From positions 35,231,565 through 35,295,564 of the forward strand of contig CM050451.1 of assembly GCA_027563935.2 (NCBI GenBank): a stretch of 64,000 nt of DNA, written 5' to 3'. The stretch is from Costus lasius. Lineage: Eukaryota; Streptophyta; Magnoliopsida; Zingiberales; Costaceae. Below the pieces are notes generated by a model that ran no database searches, was not told the origin of the DNA, and was given only the letters and a program-made list of their open reading frames with translations. This document shows positions 21,276-33,969 of the stretch, piece after piece (position 1 is the stretch's first letter; every line of letters starts with the position of its first letter). The position numbers were made by a program, and so were the translations under genes.

Positions 21276-22140
21276 ATTTTCCTGGTGGGCGCACCAGAGC
21301 TGCAATTGGCGCTTGGGCCCTGGTATGGGCCAGATGAGCAGCTAAAGGCCCATGAAGAGCAAGTGCAGACTTAAGTTAGGTTAAGGTCTCACTAGGGCTA
21401 TGGGCTTTTACCACATAAGAACCATGCTTTCTTTTATTGCTTATATAAATAGAACAGCATGTTTTAATTTATCTTCTGCTATCACCATAGGAATTGTATG
21501 ATAGTGAAGAAGATAAAAAGACCGTGAAAATCCAACGCTAAATATCAAGCTCGTAAGCCTTCTGACGCGAAACCTCACTGTTCTGATTATCGTTGGAGCC
21601 GTGTTGTACCCACTCAGTGGGCACGTCCATCTATCTTCAGACGGTGTGGGATTACACCTGTGTGTTACAGAGTAGGGATTTATCCCTTCTCGTTGCTCAG
21701 CATAGCACATGGTGGTCCAGGGAGTAGGTCGGGTCAGCTTGACCATGTAGGCTACATATGTGGCGCATATGGTAGCACATGGAGGCAGCCATCTGTGGGG
21801 TCAGAGACTGTGTTGTACCAACTCAGTTGGCACAGTCTGCTGGACTGCCCAGATGAAGGGGAATCGCACGGGTTGGCGATCGGCAGGGACTGCCTACCGG
21901 AGATTAGTGCTTGTACTCTCTGTGCATCTTATCTCGCCTGAGCGGGACGCGGAGACCAAGTACGAAATCTGGATCCCATCTCACTAAAAGAGTTCTACTC
22001 TTTCGGGCTGTTTTGTTGGATTTTTCAAGCCAGATAAAATAGTGAGAAAAAGAATCTTTCTTAAGTCCTGATTGATTCTTAACATTGATACTGACCTTGC
22101 TGTTCTTGCATTGTTGTAGATACCTGCAGCAACGAACACC

Positions 22141-25100
22141 ATGAACTTCAATGTGCGATCCCTACTGGAAAGGGAGAAGTTTGGTGGGCCGAACTTCTCT
22201 GACTGGTTTGGACACCTTAAGATCGTTCTTAAGGCAGAGAGGAAACTGTATGTCCTCGAGACGGCGATACCGCCGCAGCCCGCTCCGAACGCCGCAAGGG
22301 CGGTTCGGGAAGCCTATGAAAAGCACGTCAATGATAGCATTGATGTCGCTTGCCTGATGCTAGCGTCTATGACGCCACCGCTGCAGCGTCAGCATGAGGA
22401 TATGTCTGCTATAGACATGATAGCAAACCTCAAGATGTTGTATGCTGCACAGGCGAGGACTGAACGCTATAATTTGACGAAGCTCTTCTTTCAGAGCAAA
22501 CTGGCTGAAGGGAGCCCAGTGGGAGCTCACGTGCTCAAGATGATTGGGCACAAGGAGGCTCTAGAGAAACTGGGGCATACCATTAACCAGGAGCTTGCTG
22601 TGGATATTATTCTGCAGTCTCTCCCGCCTTCATTCGACGCGTTCATTATTAACTTTAATATGAACAAAATCGATTGTACTCCGGCAGAGCTGCTGAATAT
22701 GCTCCTCACTACTGAGGAGACTCTGAAGGGAAAGCCTTCGACCTCTGTCTTAATGGTTCCTTCCAGGAACAAGAAGAAGGGGAAGAAGGGCAAGGCCCCT
22801 GTCAAGAATTACAGCAAGGCTCTGAAGCAGAAGGTGAAGCGGTCCAAGGAATACAGGTGTTTCCACTGTGGCCAGCTGGGTCACTGGAAAAAGGACTGTA
22901 AAGCGCTCCAAGGAGATAAGAGGGGAAGCTTCGCTTCTGGCTCAGGTATATTCGTGACTGAGGTCATGTTTTCTTCTTCTATATCATGGGTGTTGGACAC
23001 TGCATGTGGAGTTCACATTTGTTCAAATGTACAGGAACTCAAGAGAAGAAGGCAGGTGGGACAGCATGAGGTGGACCTACGCGTTGGAAACGGGGCACGG
23101 GTTGCTGCTGTTGCTGTAGGAGACTACTTCATTTCTTTACCATCTGGAATTGTATTGGAACTAAACAATTGTTATTTTGTTCCCAGTATTACTAAAAATA
23201 TTATCTCCATTCCTGCTCTTGTCAGGAAGGGATTTTCCTTTGAATGCAATATTTCAAAGTGTATTTTGTCTTTTGATAATATTGTTTATGCAACTGGTTC
23301 AATTAGCAATGGGTTATACATGTTGGACATGGAATGTTCGATACAGCAAATTGATATTAAGAAAGCCAAGAATGCTGATGACAGCACCTTGCTATGGCAT
23401 AGTCGTTTAGGCCATATTAACAAGAAGCGCATTAAGCGGTTGCATGATCATGGACTGCTGGGATCATTCTCCTATGAGGAGATTGATACATGCAAAGCTT
23501 GTTTGATGGGTAAAATGACGAAGTCACCTTTTCCTCACAAAGGTCAAAGGGCTTCAGGTTTACTTGACCTTATACACAGTGATGTGTGTGGGCCATTTAG
23601 TAAACATGCCAGAGGTGGCTATCAGTACTTCATTACCTTTACTGATGATTTCAGTAGGTATGGCTATGTCTTTTTAATGAGACATAAGAGTGAATCTTTT
23701 GACAAGTTCAAAGAGTTCAAAAATGAAGTACAGAATCAGCTAGGCCGAAATATCAAGGCACTTCGCTCAGATCGAGGTGGTGAATACCTAAGTCATACGT
23801 TTACTGACTATCTGAAGGAGTGTGGGATTATCTCACAGCTCACTGCGCCAGGAACACCGCAATATATGGTGTGTCCGAGAGGAGAAATAGAACGTTACTT
23901 GATATGGTTCGTTCTATGATGAGTCAGGCTACTCTTCCATACTCCTTTTGGGGTTTTGCACTGGAAACAGCTGCAAAGGTACTAAACCGAGTGCCATCCA
24001 AGGCCGTTTCAAAGACGCCATATGAGTTATGGTATGGGAAACAGCCAAGCTTGACATTTATCAGGATCTGGGGTTGCGAGGCTTATGTCAAAAAGCTCGC
24101 CTCTGGGAAACTAGAGAGCAGATCTGACAAATGTATCTTTGTCGGTTACCCTAAGGAAACTAAGGGTTATTATTTCTACGACCCCAAGGAGAACAAGGTT
24201 TTTGTTGCTCGGACGGCCATATTTCTTGAGAAGGAGTTTCTTCTGCAAGAGGCCAGTGGGAGAGAAATAAAGCTAGATGAGAATCCAGAGGAAGGACAAA
24301 GTGCTCAAGCACAGTTGGATGAGCCTGAGCCAGTAGATCAGGTTATTGAACAACCTGAGGCTCAGATATCACGGGAACTGCGAAGATCGGGAAGGATTCG
24401 TCGACAGCCTGAGCGCTATGACGGAGTCTACATCATTGATCATGATGAACCCCTCACTTATGCAGATGCGGTCAGTGGACCGGAGTCAGCGAGATGGCTT
24501 GAAGCTATGCGCGCCGAGATGGACTCCATGTCAGATAACCAAGTTTGGGATTTGGTTGATCCGCCTCCGGGAGTTATCCCTATAGGCTGTAAGTGGATCT
24601 TCAAGAAGAAGATTGACATGGATGGTAACGTGGTTACCTATAAAGGCAGGCTAGTTGCGAAAGGTTTCAAACAAATCTACGGGATAGATTATGATGAAAC
24701 TTTCTCACCTGTAGCTATGTTTAAGTCTATTCGGATTCTTTTCGCGATAGCTGCATATTATGATTATGAGATCTGGCAGATGGATGTGAAAACAGCTTTC
24801 CTTAATGGAAATCTGGATGAGGATGTGTATATGACACAACCTGAGGGTTTCACTAATCCAGCAGATCGTCATAAGATATGCAAGTTAAAGAAGTCCATTT
24901 ATGGACTTAAGCAAGCATCTAGAAGCTGGAATATTCGTTTTGATGAATCAATCACTGATTTTGGTTTCATCAAGAACGAGGATGACCCGTGTGTATATAA
25001 GAGGTTTAGTGGGAGCGTGATTACTTTCTTAATCCTCTACGTCGATGATATCTTGATCATTGGAAATGACATTCCTGAAATGCATGCTGTGAAGGCATGG

Positions 25101-26021
25101 CTGAGGAAATGTTTCCAGATGAAAGATCTAGGAGAAGCAGCCTATGTGTTAGGTGTGAAGATCTACAGGGATAGATCGAAGAGGCTTCTCGGGCTGTGCC
25201 AGAGTACTTACATCGAAAAGGTCCTGGAGAGATTTCATTTAGAGAATTCTAAACGAGGATATCTTCCAGTCAGACATGGTCTGAATCTTTCGAAGAGTCA
25301 GTGTCCACAAACACAGACTGAGAAAGATGAAATGGACAATACGCCTTATGCTTCGGCTATTGGATCCATAATGTATGCGATGTTGTGTACTCGCCCAGAC
25401 GTCGCTTACGGGTTAAGCGTGACCAGTCGTTTTCAAAGTAATCCAGGTTTGGCGCACTGGATTGCAGTCAAGAACATCTTAAAATATCTGCGGAGGACCA
25501 AAGATATATTCTTGATATATGGTGGTCAGGAAGAACTCAGTATAGAGGGATATACTGACGCTTCGTTCCAGTCAGACCAGGATGATTTCCGATCGCAATC
25601 AGGCTATGTTTTTAGCTTGAATGGAGGTGCAGTGGTGTGGAAGAGTTTCAAACAGTCAACTGTTGCTGATTCCACAACAGAAGCCGAGTATGTTGCAGCC
25701 TCGGAAGCATCCAAGGAGGCAGTGTGGATTCGTAAGTTCGTGAGAGAACTTGGTGTCGTTCCTTCGAGTGCAGATCCTTTGGTTATCTTCTGTGATAACA
25801 CTGGAGCAATCGCACAAGCAAAGGAACCACGGTCGCACCAGAAGTCCAAGCACATACAGAGAAGGTTTCATTTGATCAGGGAGATCATAGATCGTGGCGA
25901 GATCAAAATCTGCAAGGTTCATACAGATGACAATCTGGCAGACCCGCTTACCAAGCCTCTGGCGCAGCAGAAGCATGAGAAGCATTGTAATAATATGGGT
26001 TTGAGATTTCTCAACCATTAG
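22141..26021 (+). pseudogene. Gag-Pol of G2, one frameshift in integrase
   Basis: Reads from ATGAACTTC (other copies ATGAGCTTC) through the Gag zinc knuckle, protease and most of integrase. The frame breaks near 23864, where CGCAATATATGG replaces CGCAATGGAATGG (one base lost). The downstream frame then carries GVSERR, reverse transcriptase with YVDD, the MKDLGEA motif and RNase H to NNMGLRFLNH-stop. The lesion falls between the second Asp and the Glu of the integrase triad, so it would remove integrase, reverse transcriptase and RNase H. All motifs are otherwise preserved. Confidence 0.93.
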
Positions 26022-26041
26022 ATTAAGTGCAAGTGGGAGAT

Positions 26042-27725
26042 TGTTGGGGTATGCCCTTAAGGCTAATGTTTGAGGCCTGTGGGAATGTATCTGTATCATG
26101 TAATAAACTGTTATGTTTATAAAGGCATGGTTGTTATTCAGTTAGCTACATTGTCTGCTGCAATATATGTTCTTCTGAATAATATCTCAAAGCTGTTCAG
26201 CTAGGCTGACATGCAGTTAAGTCCTTAGTCGATGTATCTTGGTGAACATGAGACAGCCTTGATATGGTTAAGACTAATATGTGTTCTAATCTTATAGGAT
26301 GCTTCGAGCATGGAATAAGATGTAGACTCATGGGTACATTGGATGTACTGGACAGACCCTACTAGGATGTTCAATTGTTTGTCACAATGTGAATATTCCT
26401 TGTATATGACAAGTGGCACATTTCCTCTGACTTGAGATCACTTGTGTTTTCTAAATGATGATTGTCATTATTTTGAGGTAGTTCAATATCATTTGAAACA
26501 TAATGATTATAGACTATCTTGGATGATGAGCTTGAGTCAGGTTAGGGCACTAGTGATAGACATAGGATTGCCGTCTCCTTGTTTAAGGAGTGTGATGTTC
26601 TAAAGGGGCCCCCTGGATGAGATGATTGAGAAAAGAGTATGGCCATACCCAGGTGACAGTGTTCATCTGATCTAATCATGCTCATCATATTGGAGCTACA
26701 AGCTTGACACACTTGTCCAATAAGAACATCCAGTGGCAAAGGAAATATGCATGCCTTGTGAATTGATTCACACTTGTGCTATGGTTGGGTGTAGTCTTGG
26801 AAGACTCTTTCCTTTATATCGGGAGACAGTGATGTGTTGCTAGATACCCCTCACTGATCGTGATGACGTCAGTTATCGTTACCGACATTTAAAGGAAACC
26901 CTTAGGGTCGCACAATTTGATGATATGGCTTACTTAAGTCAGATCGTGTGGACTGAATTGTTTGGGTTCAGTTTAATGGGATTTAATCTCTGATTGTGAG
27001 TGAGATCTAGTCTGATCATGTTTGATTGATTAGGGCTTGAGATCAGTAAGCTTCGATCGAGAGAATGGTTGCTAGATCGGACAGATCAGAAGCACCAAGA
27101 GATCGACGGTTAGATCGGGAACCTTAGGGTTTATTTAAGATCTAGACTAGATCATTGGCTTGATTGGTTCTTAAACCGAACCAATGTGAACCGGCTCATG
27201 AAATGAGCGCATGGTTCAAGGCTTGGCGAATTGTTCACTTGACGTGAACATTGAAGCGAGAGTGGTGACTATTTTTAGTAACCATGATCTCCACTTGGAG
27301 ACCACTCTCACGTTCGAATAGGGTTTTCTATTCTCGCCTATCCATCTCTTCCTCTCTAGTCTCTTGTGGTGTGTGGTGACGCTTGGAGTTTAGAGGAGGA
27401 TTCGGCCAAGAGAGATCAAGGTCTTCATCCCTCACAATTCGATCAAAGACACTTTGGACCCTTGCTAGCACAAGGAGCGACAAAGAGTTTGCCATCATCC
27501 TCTTGTGTGCGATTCCCTTTGGAGAAGAGGCAATCGACTCTTTGCTTCCAAGGCAACATCTAGGCTATTGCGATGGTATGAATGTTTTTCATTAATCTTT
27601 ACTAGCCCCTTTTCGAGTTGATCATTTAACATGCGAGTTGATCCTATAACCCTAGCTTCCGCAAGATGAATATAGTATGCGCTAATCACTTTAGGGTTTT
27701 GCTCCCCCTTGAAGGGGACTCTTCA
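26042..27725 (+). repeat. 3' LTR of G2 (1,684 bp)
   Basis: Preceded by the polypurine tract at 26031-26041 and ends CTCTTCA. The following bases TGTACTTC resume C's integrase on the minus strand. TGACGTCA is at 26864-26871. Confidence 0.95.
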
Positions 27726-28990
27726 TGTACTTCATTTTTGAACTCTTTGAACTTGTCAAAAGATTCACTCTTATGTCTCATTAGATAGACATACCCATAT
27801 CTACTGAAATCATCAGTAAAGGTAATGAAGTATGAATAGCCACCTCTGGCATGTTTACTAAATGGCCCACACACATCACTGTGTATAAGGTCAAGTAAAC
27901 CTGAAGCCCTTTGACCTTTGTTAGGAAAAGGAGACTTCGTCATTTTACCCATTAAACAAGCTTTGCATGTATCAATCTCCTCATAGGAGAATGATCCCAG
28001 CAGTCCATGATCATGCAACCGCTTAATGCGCTTCTTGTTAATATGGCCTAAACGACTATGCCATAACAAGGTGCTGTCATCAGCATACTTGGCTTTCTTA
28101 TTATCAATATTTTGTATAGAACATTCCATGTCCAACATGAATAATCCATTGTTAATTGATCCAGTAGCATAAACAATATTATCATTAGAAAGAACACACT
28201 TTGAAATATTGCATTCAAAGAAAAATCCTTTCCTGACAAGAGCAGGAATAGAAATAATATTTTTCGTAATACTCGGAACAAAATAACAATTGTCCAGTTC
28301 TAATACAAGTCCAGATGGTAATGAGATGTAATGAACCCCTACAGCAACAGCAGCAACCCGTGCCCCGTTTCCAACTCGTAGGTCCACCTCATGCTGTCCC
28401 ACCTGTCTTCTTCTCTTGAGTTCCTGTACATTTGAACAAATGTGAACTCCACATGCAGTGTCCAACACCCATGAAATAGAAGAAGAAGATATCATGACCT
28501 CAGTCACAAAAATACCTGAGCCAGAAGCGATGCTTCCCTTCTTGTCTCCTTGGAGCGCTTTACAGTCCTTTTTCCAGTGACCCAGCTGGCCACAATGGAA
28601 ACATCTGTATTCCTTTGACCGCTTGACCTTTTGTTTCAGAGCCTTGTTGTAATTCTTGACAGGGGCTTTGCCCTTCTTCCCCTTCTTCTTGTTCCTTGAC
28701 GGAAACATCAAGACAGAGGTTGAAGGCTTTCCCTTTAGAGTTTCCTCTGTAGTCAAGAGCATATTCAGCAACTCTGCCGGAGTACAGTCGATCTTGTTCA
28801 TATTAAAATTAATAATGAACGGATCGAAAGAGGCCGGGAGGGACTGCAGAATAATGTCTACAGCAAGCTCCTGATTGATGGTATGCCCCAGTTTCTCTAG
28901 AGCCTCTTTGTGCCCAATCATCTTGAGCACATGAGCTCCCACTGGACTCCCTTCAGCCAGTTTGCTCTGAAAGAAAAGCTTGGTCAAATT
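27726..28990 (-). pseudogene. C middle part: Gag C-terminus, protease, integrase N-terminal half
   Basis: Minus-strand reading runs from LTKLFFQSKL in Gag through the zinc knuckle (CFHCGQLGHWKKDC), protease (WVLDTACG), the HHCC finger (WHSRLGHINKKR ... CKAC) and the first catalytic Asp (LIHSDVCGP), then stops at FKNEV where G2 inserted. It is open across the piece. Its right edge is the D insertion in Gag (AAATT duplication). Compared with intact copies, about 0.9 kb (end of integrase to start of reverse transcriptase) is missing between here and 11208. Confidence 0.93.
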
Positions 28991-30666
28991 TGTTGGGGTA
29001 TGCCCTTAAGGCTAATGTTTGAGGCCTTGGGATTGTATCAGTATCATGTATAAACTCTTTTGTTTATAAAGGCAATGGTTGTTATTCACGTTGTTACATT
29101 ATCTGCTGCAATAATTGTACTTCTGAATAATGTCTCAATGGTGTTCAGCTAGGCTGACATGCTGTAATGTCCTTAGTCGAGATATCTTGGTGAACATGAG
29201 ACAGCCTTGATATGATTGAGACTAATATGTGTTCTAATCTTATATGATGCTTTGAGCATGGAATAAGATGTAGACTCATGGGTACATTGGATGTACTGGA
29301 CAGACCCTACTAGGATATTCAATTGCTTGTCACAATGTGAATAATCCTTGATTGCAACAAGTGGCACATTTCCTCTGACTTGAGATCACTTGTGTTTCTA
29401 AATGATGATTGTCATTGTTTTGAGGTAATTCAATATCATTTGAAACATAATGGTTATAGACTATCTTGGATGGTGAGCTTGAGTCATGTTAGAGCACTAG
29501 TAATAGATACAGGATTGCCGTCTCCTTGTTTAAGGAGTGTGATGTTCTACTGGGGCCCCCTCTGAATGAGATGATTGAGAATGTGTATGGCCATACCCAG
29601 GTGACTATGTTCATCTGATCTAATCATGCTCATCATATTGGAGTTACAGGCTTGACACGCTTGTCCAATAAGAACATCCAGTGGCAAAGGAATCACGTAT
29701 GCCTAGTGAGTTGATTCACACTTGTGCTGTGGTTTGGGTGTAGTCTTGGAAGACTCTTTTCTTTATATCGGGAGACAGTGATGTGTTGCTAGATACCCCT
29801 CACTGATCGTGATAACGTGAGTTATCGTTACCGACATTTAAAGGAAACCCTTAGGGTCTCACAATTTGATGATATGGCTTACTTAAGTCAGATCGTATGG
29901 ACTGAATTATCTGGGTTCAGTTTAAAGGGATCTAATCTCTGATTGTGAGTGAGATCTAGTCTGATCATGTTTGATTGATTAGGACTTGAAATCGGTAAGC
30001 TTCGATCGAGAGAATGGATGCTAGATCAGTGAGATCAGCAGCATCAAGAGATCAACGGTCAGATCAAGAACCTTAGGGTTTAATGTGATCTGGACTAATG
30101 GCTTGGGTTAATTGGTCTTTGAACCAGCTCATTGAGTGAGCGCATGGTTCAAGAGAAGATGAGTTTGCGCATGGGGGTGAACCCATGGTCATATGAACGT
30201 TTGGGGTTTACTAATTTTAGAAGCCATGACTTCTAAACGTGGGAACGCCTCACGTTCACGCCTAAGACGCTCTACTCTCTCGCCTCTCCTCATCTCTCAT
30301 CGCCAACAAGCTCTCTCTCGTGTGGTGAAGAGGTTGACGAAAAAGGAGAAGGAAGAAATCACCAAGCAAAGGATTCTCTCCCCTTCCATTCGACAAGGAC
30401 TCCTTAGAACCTTGCTAGCACAAGGAGCACTAAGGAAGTAGGCGATCACATCTTGTGTGCGTCTTCTCTGGAGGAGAGCGACTTCACTCTCTTCTTCCAA
30501 GTCGCCATCCATACAATGGCATCGGTATGATTTCTTCTCTGATATTTGAAATCGATTTATGTTGATCATATTACATGCATAGATCCTAGAAACCCCTTCC
30601 GCTGCATCAAAACCTTCATATGCGCCTATTAGGGTTTCGCCCTCCCCTTGTTTAGGGGACTTTTCA
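28991..30666 (+). repeat. 5' LTR of D (1,676 bp)
   Basis: TGTTGGGG to GGACTTTTCA. It lacks 14 bases present in the 3' copy near 46605-46625 (between two GAACCA repeats), likely a repeat-mediated deletion. Donor-like GTATGA at 30525. Confidence 0.94.
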
Positions 30667-32265
30667 ATTGGTATCAGAGCCTGGTTTTGCATGTTTTTAT
30701 GATTGCTTAAAGGCTTTGTGATCCTTGTTTGTGAATGAATGCTTAGATCTATAACATGCGAATATTACATGTTAAGTTGTTGCATATGCGAAAACTTGAT
30801 TCTTGTTTACTTGGCGCATGTTTGTGGGCGCATAGTTGTTTTTCTCAAACACTTCATGACTTGCGCGACCTTCATTAGATCTAAGAGCGCCTACTATAAA
30901 CCCTTAGACGGGTTGATAGGGTTGAAGTCACAGTCAAGTCTAGATCCAACTAGGTCTGATCAGACTATCTGACAGCCTTGATGGGTCGATCTGATGGCAC
31001 CTATGCGCAAGCATAAGGTGGCTATAGGTCGACTGCATCAAAGGCGTGTAGCGAGGTCTGGTTGAGACAACCAGTGAACACGCATGAGTTAGGCCCGGGG
31101 TCACACCCGCTTGCCAAAACTCATGTAGGTTGATCAGCCCTAGCACATGCATAGTTGACCACTAGGTCGACTCAAGTCAGTTAGGACTTGGTGCATGCAA
31201 GGGCGGTGGATCTGACTAGGTCTGATGAGTGGATCCCTATTAATGGACCGTTGTAAGGTAGTAGGGCACATAAGGAAAATAAAATTGATGCCAATGGGTT
31301 TTTCGAAAATTTTATTTTCATGAATGGATCACATGTTGATTGTAAGCATATCCTTGTTTATTTAATCTTATGTGGGCTGCCCATGTTTAATGTGTGCTGT
31401 GCTGGGGCCTGCGTGCCTGGAATTTAAATGTAAATAAATATTTTTATTGTGATCTGCGCATCACTTTTCATTTAAATTATAAAGTGTAATTGACCTGCGA
31501 GTCAATCTTGTCTAGATAGATTAATTTGTAAATTAATTAGACGAGAGCACAGAGCACACATGGCAGAGGCGCTTGCAGCAGAGGCTTGACCAGGTGGGAG
31601 GTCCAGGGTTCGACTCTGGGACCAGGCGCATTTTCCCTGGTAGGCGCACCTGAGCTGCAGATGGCGCTTGGGCCCTGGTTTGGGCCAGATGAGCAGCAAA
31701 AGACCCATGAAGAAAAGCAAGTGAAGACTTAAGTTTAATTTAAGGTCAAACTTAGGCTTAATGGGCTTTTACCACATAAGATCAGCATGCTTTCTATTTA
31801 TTGCTTTTATAATTAGAATTGCATGAGTTTATCTTCTGCTATCACCATAGGAATTGCATGATAGTCAAGAAGATAAAAGACCGTTAAAATCCAACGCTAA
31901 AATATCAAGCTCGTAAGCCTTCTGACGCGAAACCTCACTGTTCTGATTATCGTTGGAGCTGTGTTGTACCCACTCAGTGGGCACGTCCATCTATCTTCAG
32001 ACGGTGCGGGATTACACCTGCGTGTTACAGAGAAGGGATTTATCGCTTCTCGTTGCTCGGCATAGCACGTGGTGGTCCAGGGAGTAGGTCGGGTCAGCTT
32101 GACCATGTAGGCTACATATGTGGCGCATATGGTAGCACATGGAGGCAGCCATCTGAAGGGATCAGAGACTGTGTTGTACCAACTCAGTTGGCACAGTCAG
32201 CTGGATTGCCCAGATGAAGGGGAATCGCACGGGTTGGCGATTGGCTGGGACAGCCTACCAGAGAC
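30667..32265 (+). other. Leader of D, 5' part, with primer site
   Basis: Primer site TGGTATCAGAGC at 30669-30680. Contains the tRNA-like module (T-arm 31603-31619), the stem-loop near 31830-31875, and the first two hairpins. One extra base near 32154-32160 (CTGAAGGGATC against CTGTGGGATC) breaks the upstream ORF. Cut by E after GAGAC. Confidence 0.85.
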
Positions 32266-33949
32266 TGAAGGAACCCCTACAAAGGGGGGGCGAAACCCTA
32301 ATAGGCGCATTTTGGAGGATTTGAAGCAGCGGAGAGGGTTTCTAGATCTATTGCATGCTATATGATCAACATAAAAACATTCTATAGAAAGAATGAGATT
32401 CATACCGATGCCATTTCTAGATGGCGACTTGGAAGCAGAAAGCGATGTGGCTTTCCTCCAGAGGTGACGCACACAAGATGAGTCTTGGCTCCTCCTTGTC
32501 GCCCCTTGTGCTAGCAAGGATCGTCCAAGTATCCTGATCGAATGAAAGGGATGAGATCTTCTTGGCGATTTCTTCCTTCTCCTTTTCGTTCACCTTCTTC
32601 ACCACACGAGAGAGAACTTGTGTCGACTCGTGGAGAGGCGAGGCGAGAAGAGGCGTGAAGAGGAGAAACGTGAGGCGTGGTCACGTTTAGAGAAGTGCTA
32701 TCTAAAAATAGCATGCCACCTCTCAATATGCGATCATGGGTTTACCCCAATCGCAAACCTCTTATCTCATGAACCATCCGCTCACTTAATGAGCTGGTTC
32801 AATTCGGTTCGGTTCAAGAACCAATCAAGCCAAGCGATCCAGTCTAGATCATGATTAAACCCTAAGGCTCCAGATCTAACCGTTGATCTCTTGATGCTTC
32901 TGATCTCACCGATCTAGCATCCATTCTCTCGATCGAAGCTTACCGATCTCAAGCCCTAATCAATCAAACATGATCAGACCAGATCTCACTTACGATCAGA
33001 GATTAAATCCCTTTAAACTGAACCCAAATAATTCAGTCCACACGATCTGACTTAAGTAAGCCATATCATCAAATTGTGCGACCCTGAGGGTTTCCTTTAA
33101 ATGTCGGTAACGATAACTTACGTTATCACGATCAGTGAGGGGTATCTAGCAACACATCACTGTCTCCTGATATAAAGGAAAGAGTCTTCCAAGACTACAC
33201 CCAAACCACAGCACAAGTGTGAATCCACTTCACCAGGCATGCAAATATCCTTTGCCACTGGACGTTCTTATTGGACAAGCGTGTCAAGCTTGTACCTCCA
33301 ATATGATGAGCATGATTAGATCAGATGAACATAGTCATCTGGGTATGGCCATACACTTTCTCAATCATCTCATCCAGGGGGGCCCCTTTAGAACATCTCA
33401 CTCCTTAAACAAGGAGAAGGCAATCCTATATCTATCACTAGTGCCCTAACATGACTCAAGCTCACCATCCAAGATAGTCTATAACCATTATGTTTCAAAT
33501 GATATTGAACTACCTCAAAACAATGACAATCATCATTTAGAAACACAAGTGATCTCAAGTCAGAGGACATGTGCCACTTGTTGCAATCAAGGATTATTCA
33601 CATTGTGACAAGCAATTGAATATCCTAGTAGGGTCTGTCCAGTACATTCCAATGTACCCATGAGTCTACATCTTATTCCATGCTCGAAGCATCCTATAAG
33701 ATTAGAACACATATTAGTCTTAACCATATCAAGGCTGTCTCATGTTCACCAAGATATCTCGACTAAGGATTTAACTGCATGTCAGCCTAGCTGAACAGCT
33801 GTGAGACATTATTCAAAAGTACACTTATTGCAGCAGACAATGTAACAACCTGAATAATAACCATTGCCTTTATAAACATAAGAGTTTTATACATGATACT
33901 GTTACAATCCCAAGGCCTCAAACATTAGCCTTAAGGGCATACCCCAACA
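32266..33949 (-). repeat. 3' LTR of E (1,684 bp)
   Basis: Plus-strand start TGAAGGAACCCC, end ACCCCAACA, followed by the complement of the polypurine tract. Confidence 0.95.
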
Positions 33950-33969
33950 ATCTCCCACTTGCACTTAAT

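Larger units (their letters stand above)
20310..22140 (+). other. Leader of G2 (1,831 bp)
   Basis: Same organisation as G1 but with an extra tRNA-like module near 21212-21275. It has the conserved stem-loop near 21470-21515, the hairpin series, a 75-codon upstream ORF at 21760-21987, and an acceptor-like TTGTTGTAG ending at 22119. The donor-like GTATGA lies at 20160 in the LTR. Confidence 0.85.
11209..27725 (+). mobile_element. Composite G1-G2: LTR-internal-LTR-internal-LTR array of family 1
   Basis: Three LTRs (11209-12936, 18625-20309, 26042-27725) alternate with two complete internal regions. The left flank is TATAG and the right flank TGTAC, so the outer ends do not share a target duplication. 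Each flank matches a different site in C's Pol, and the segment of C between those sites is absent. This fits two separate insertions, G1 and G2, that were fused by recombination between the 3' LTR of G1 and the 5' LTR of G2. Confidence 0.92.
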
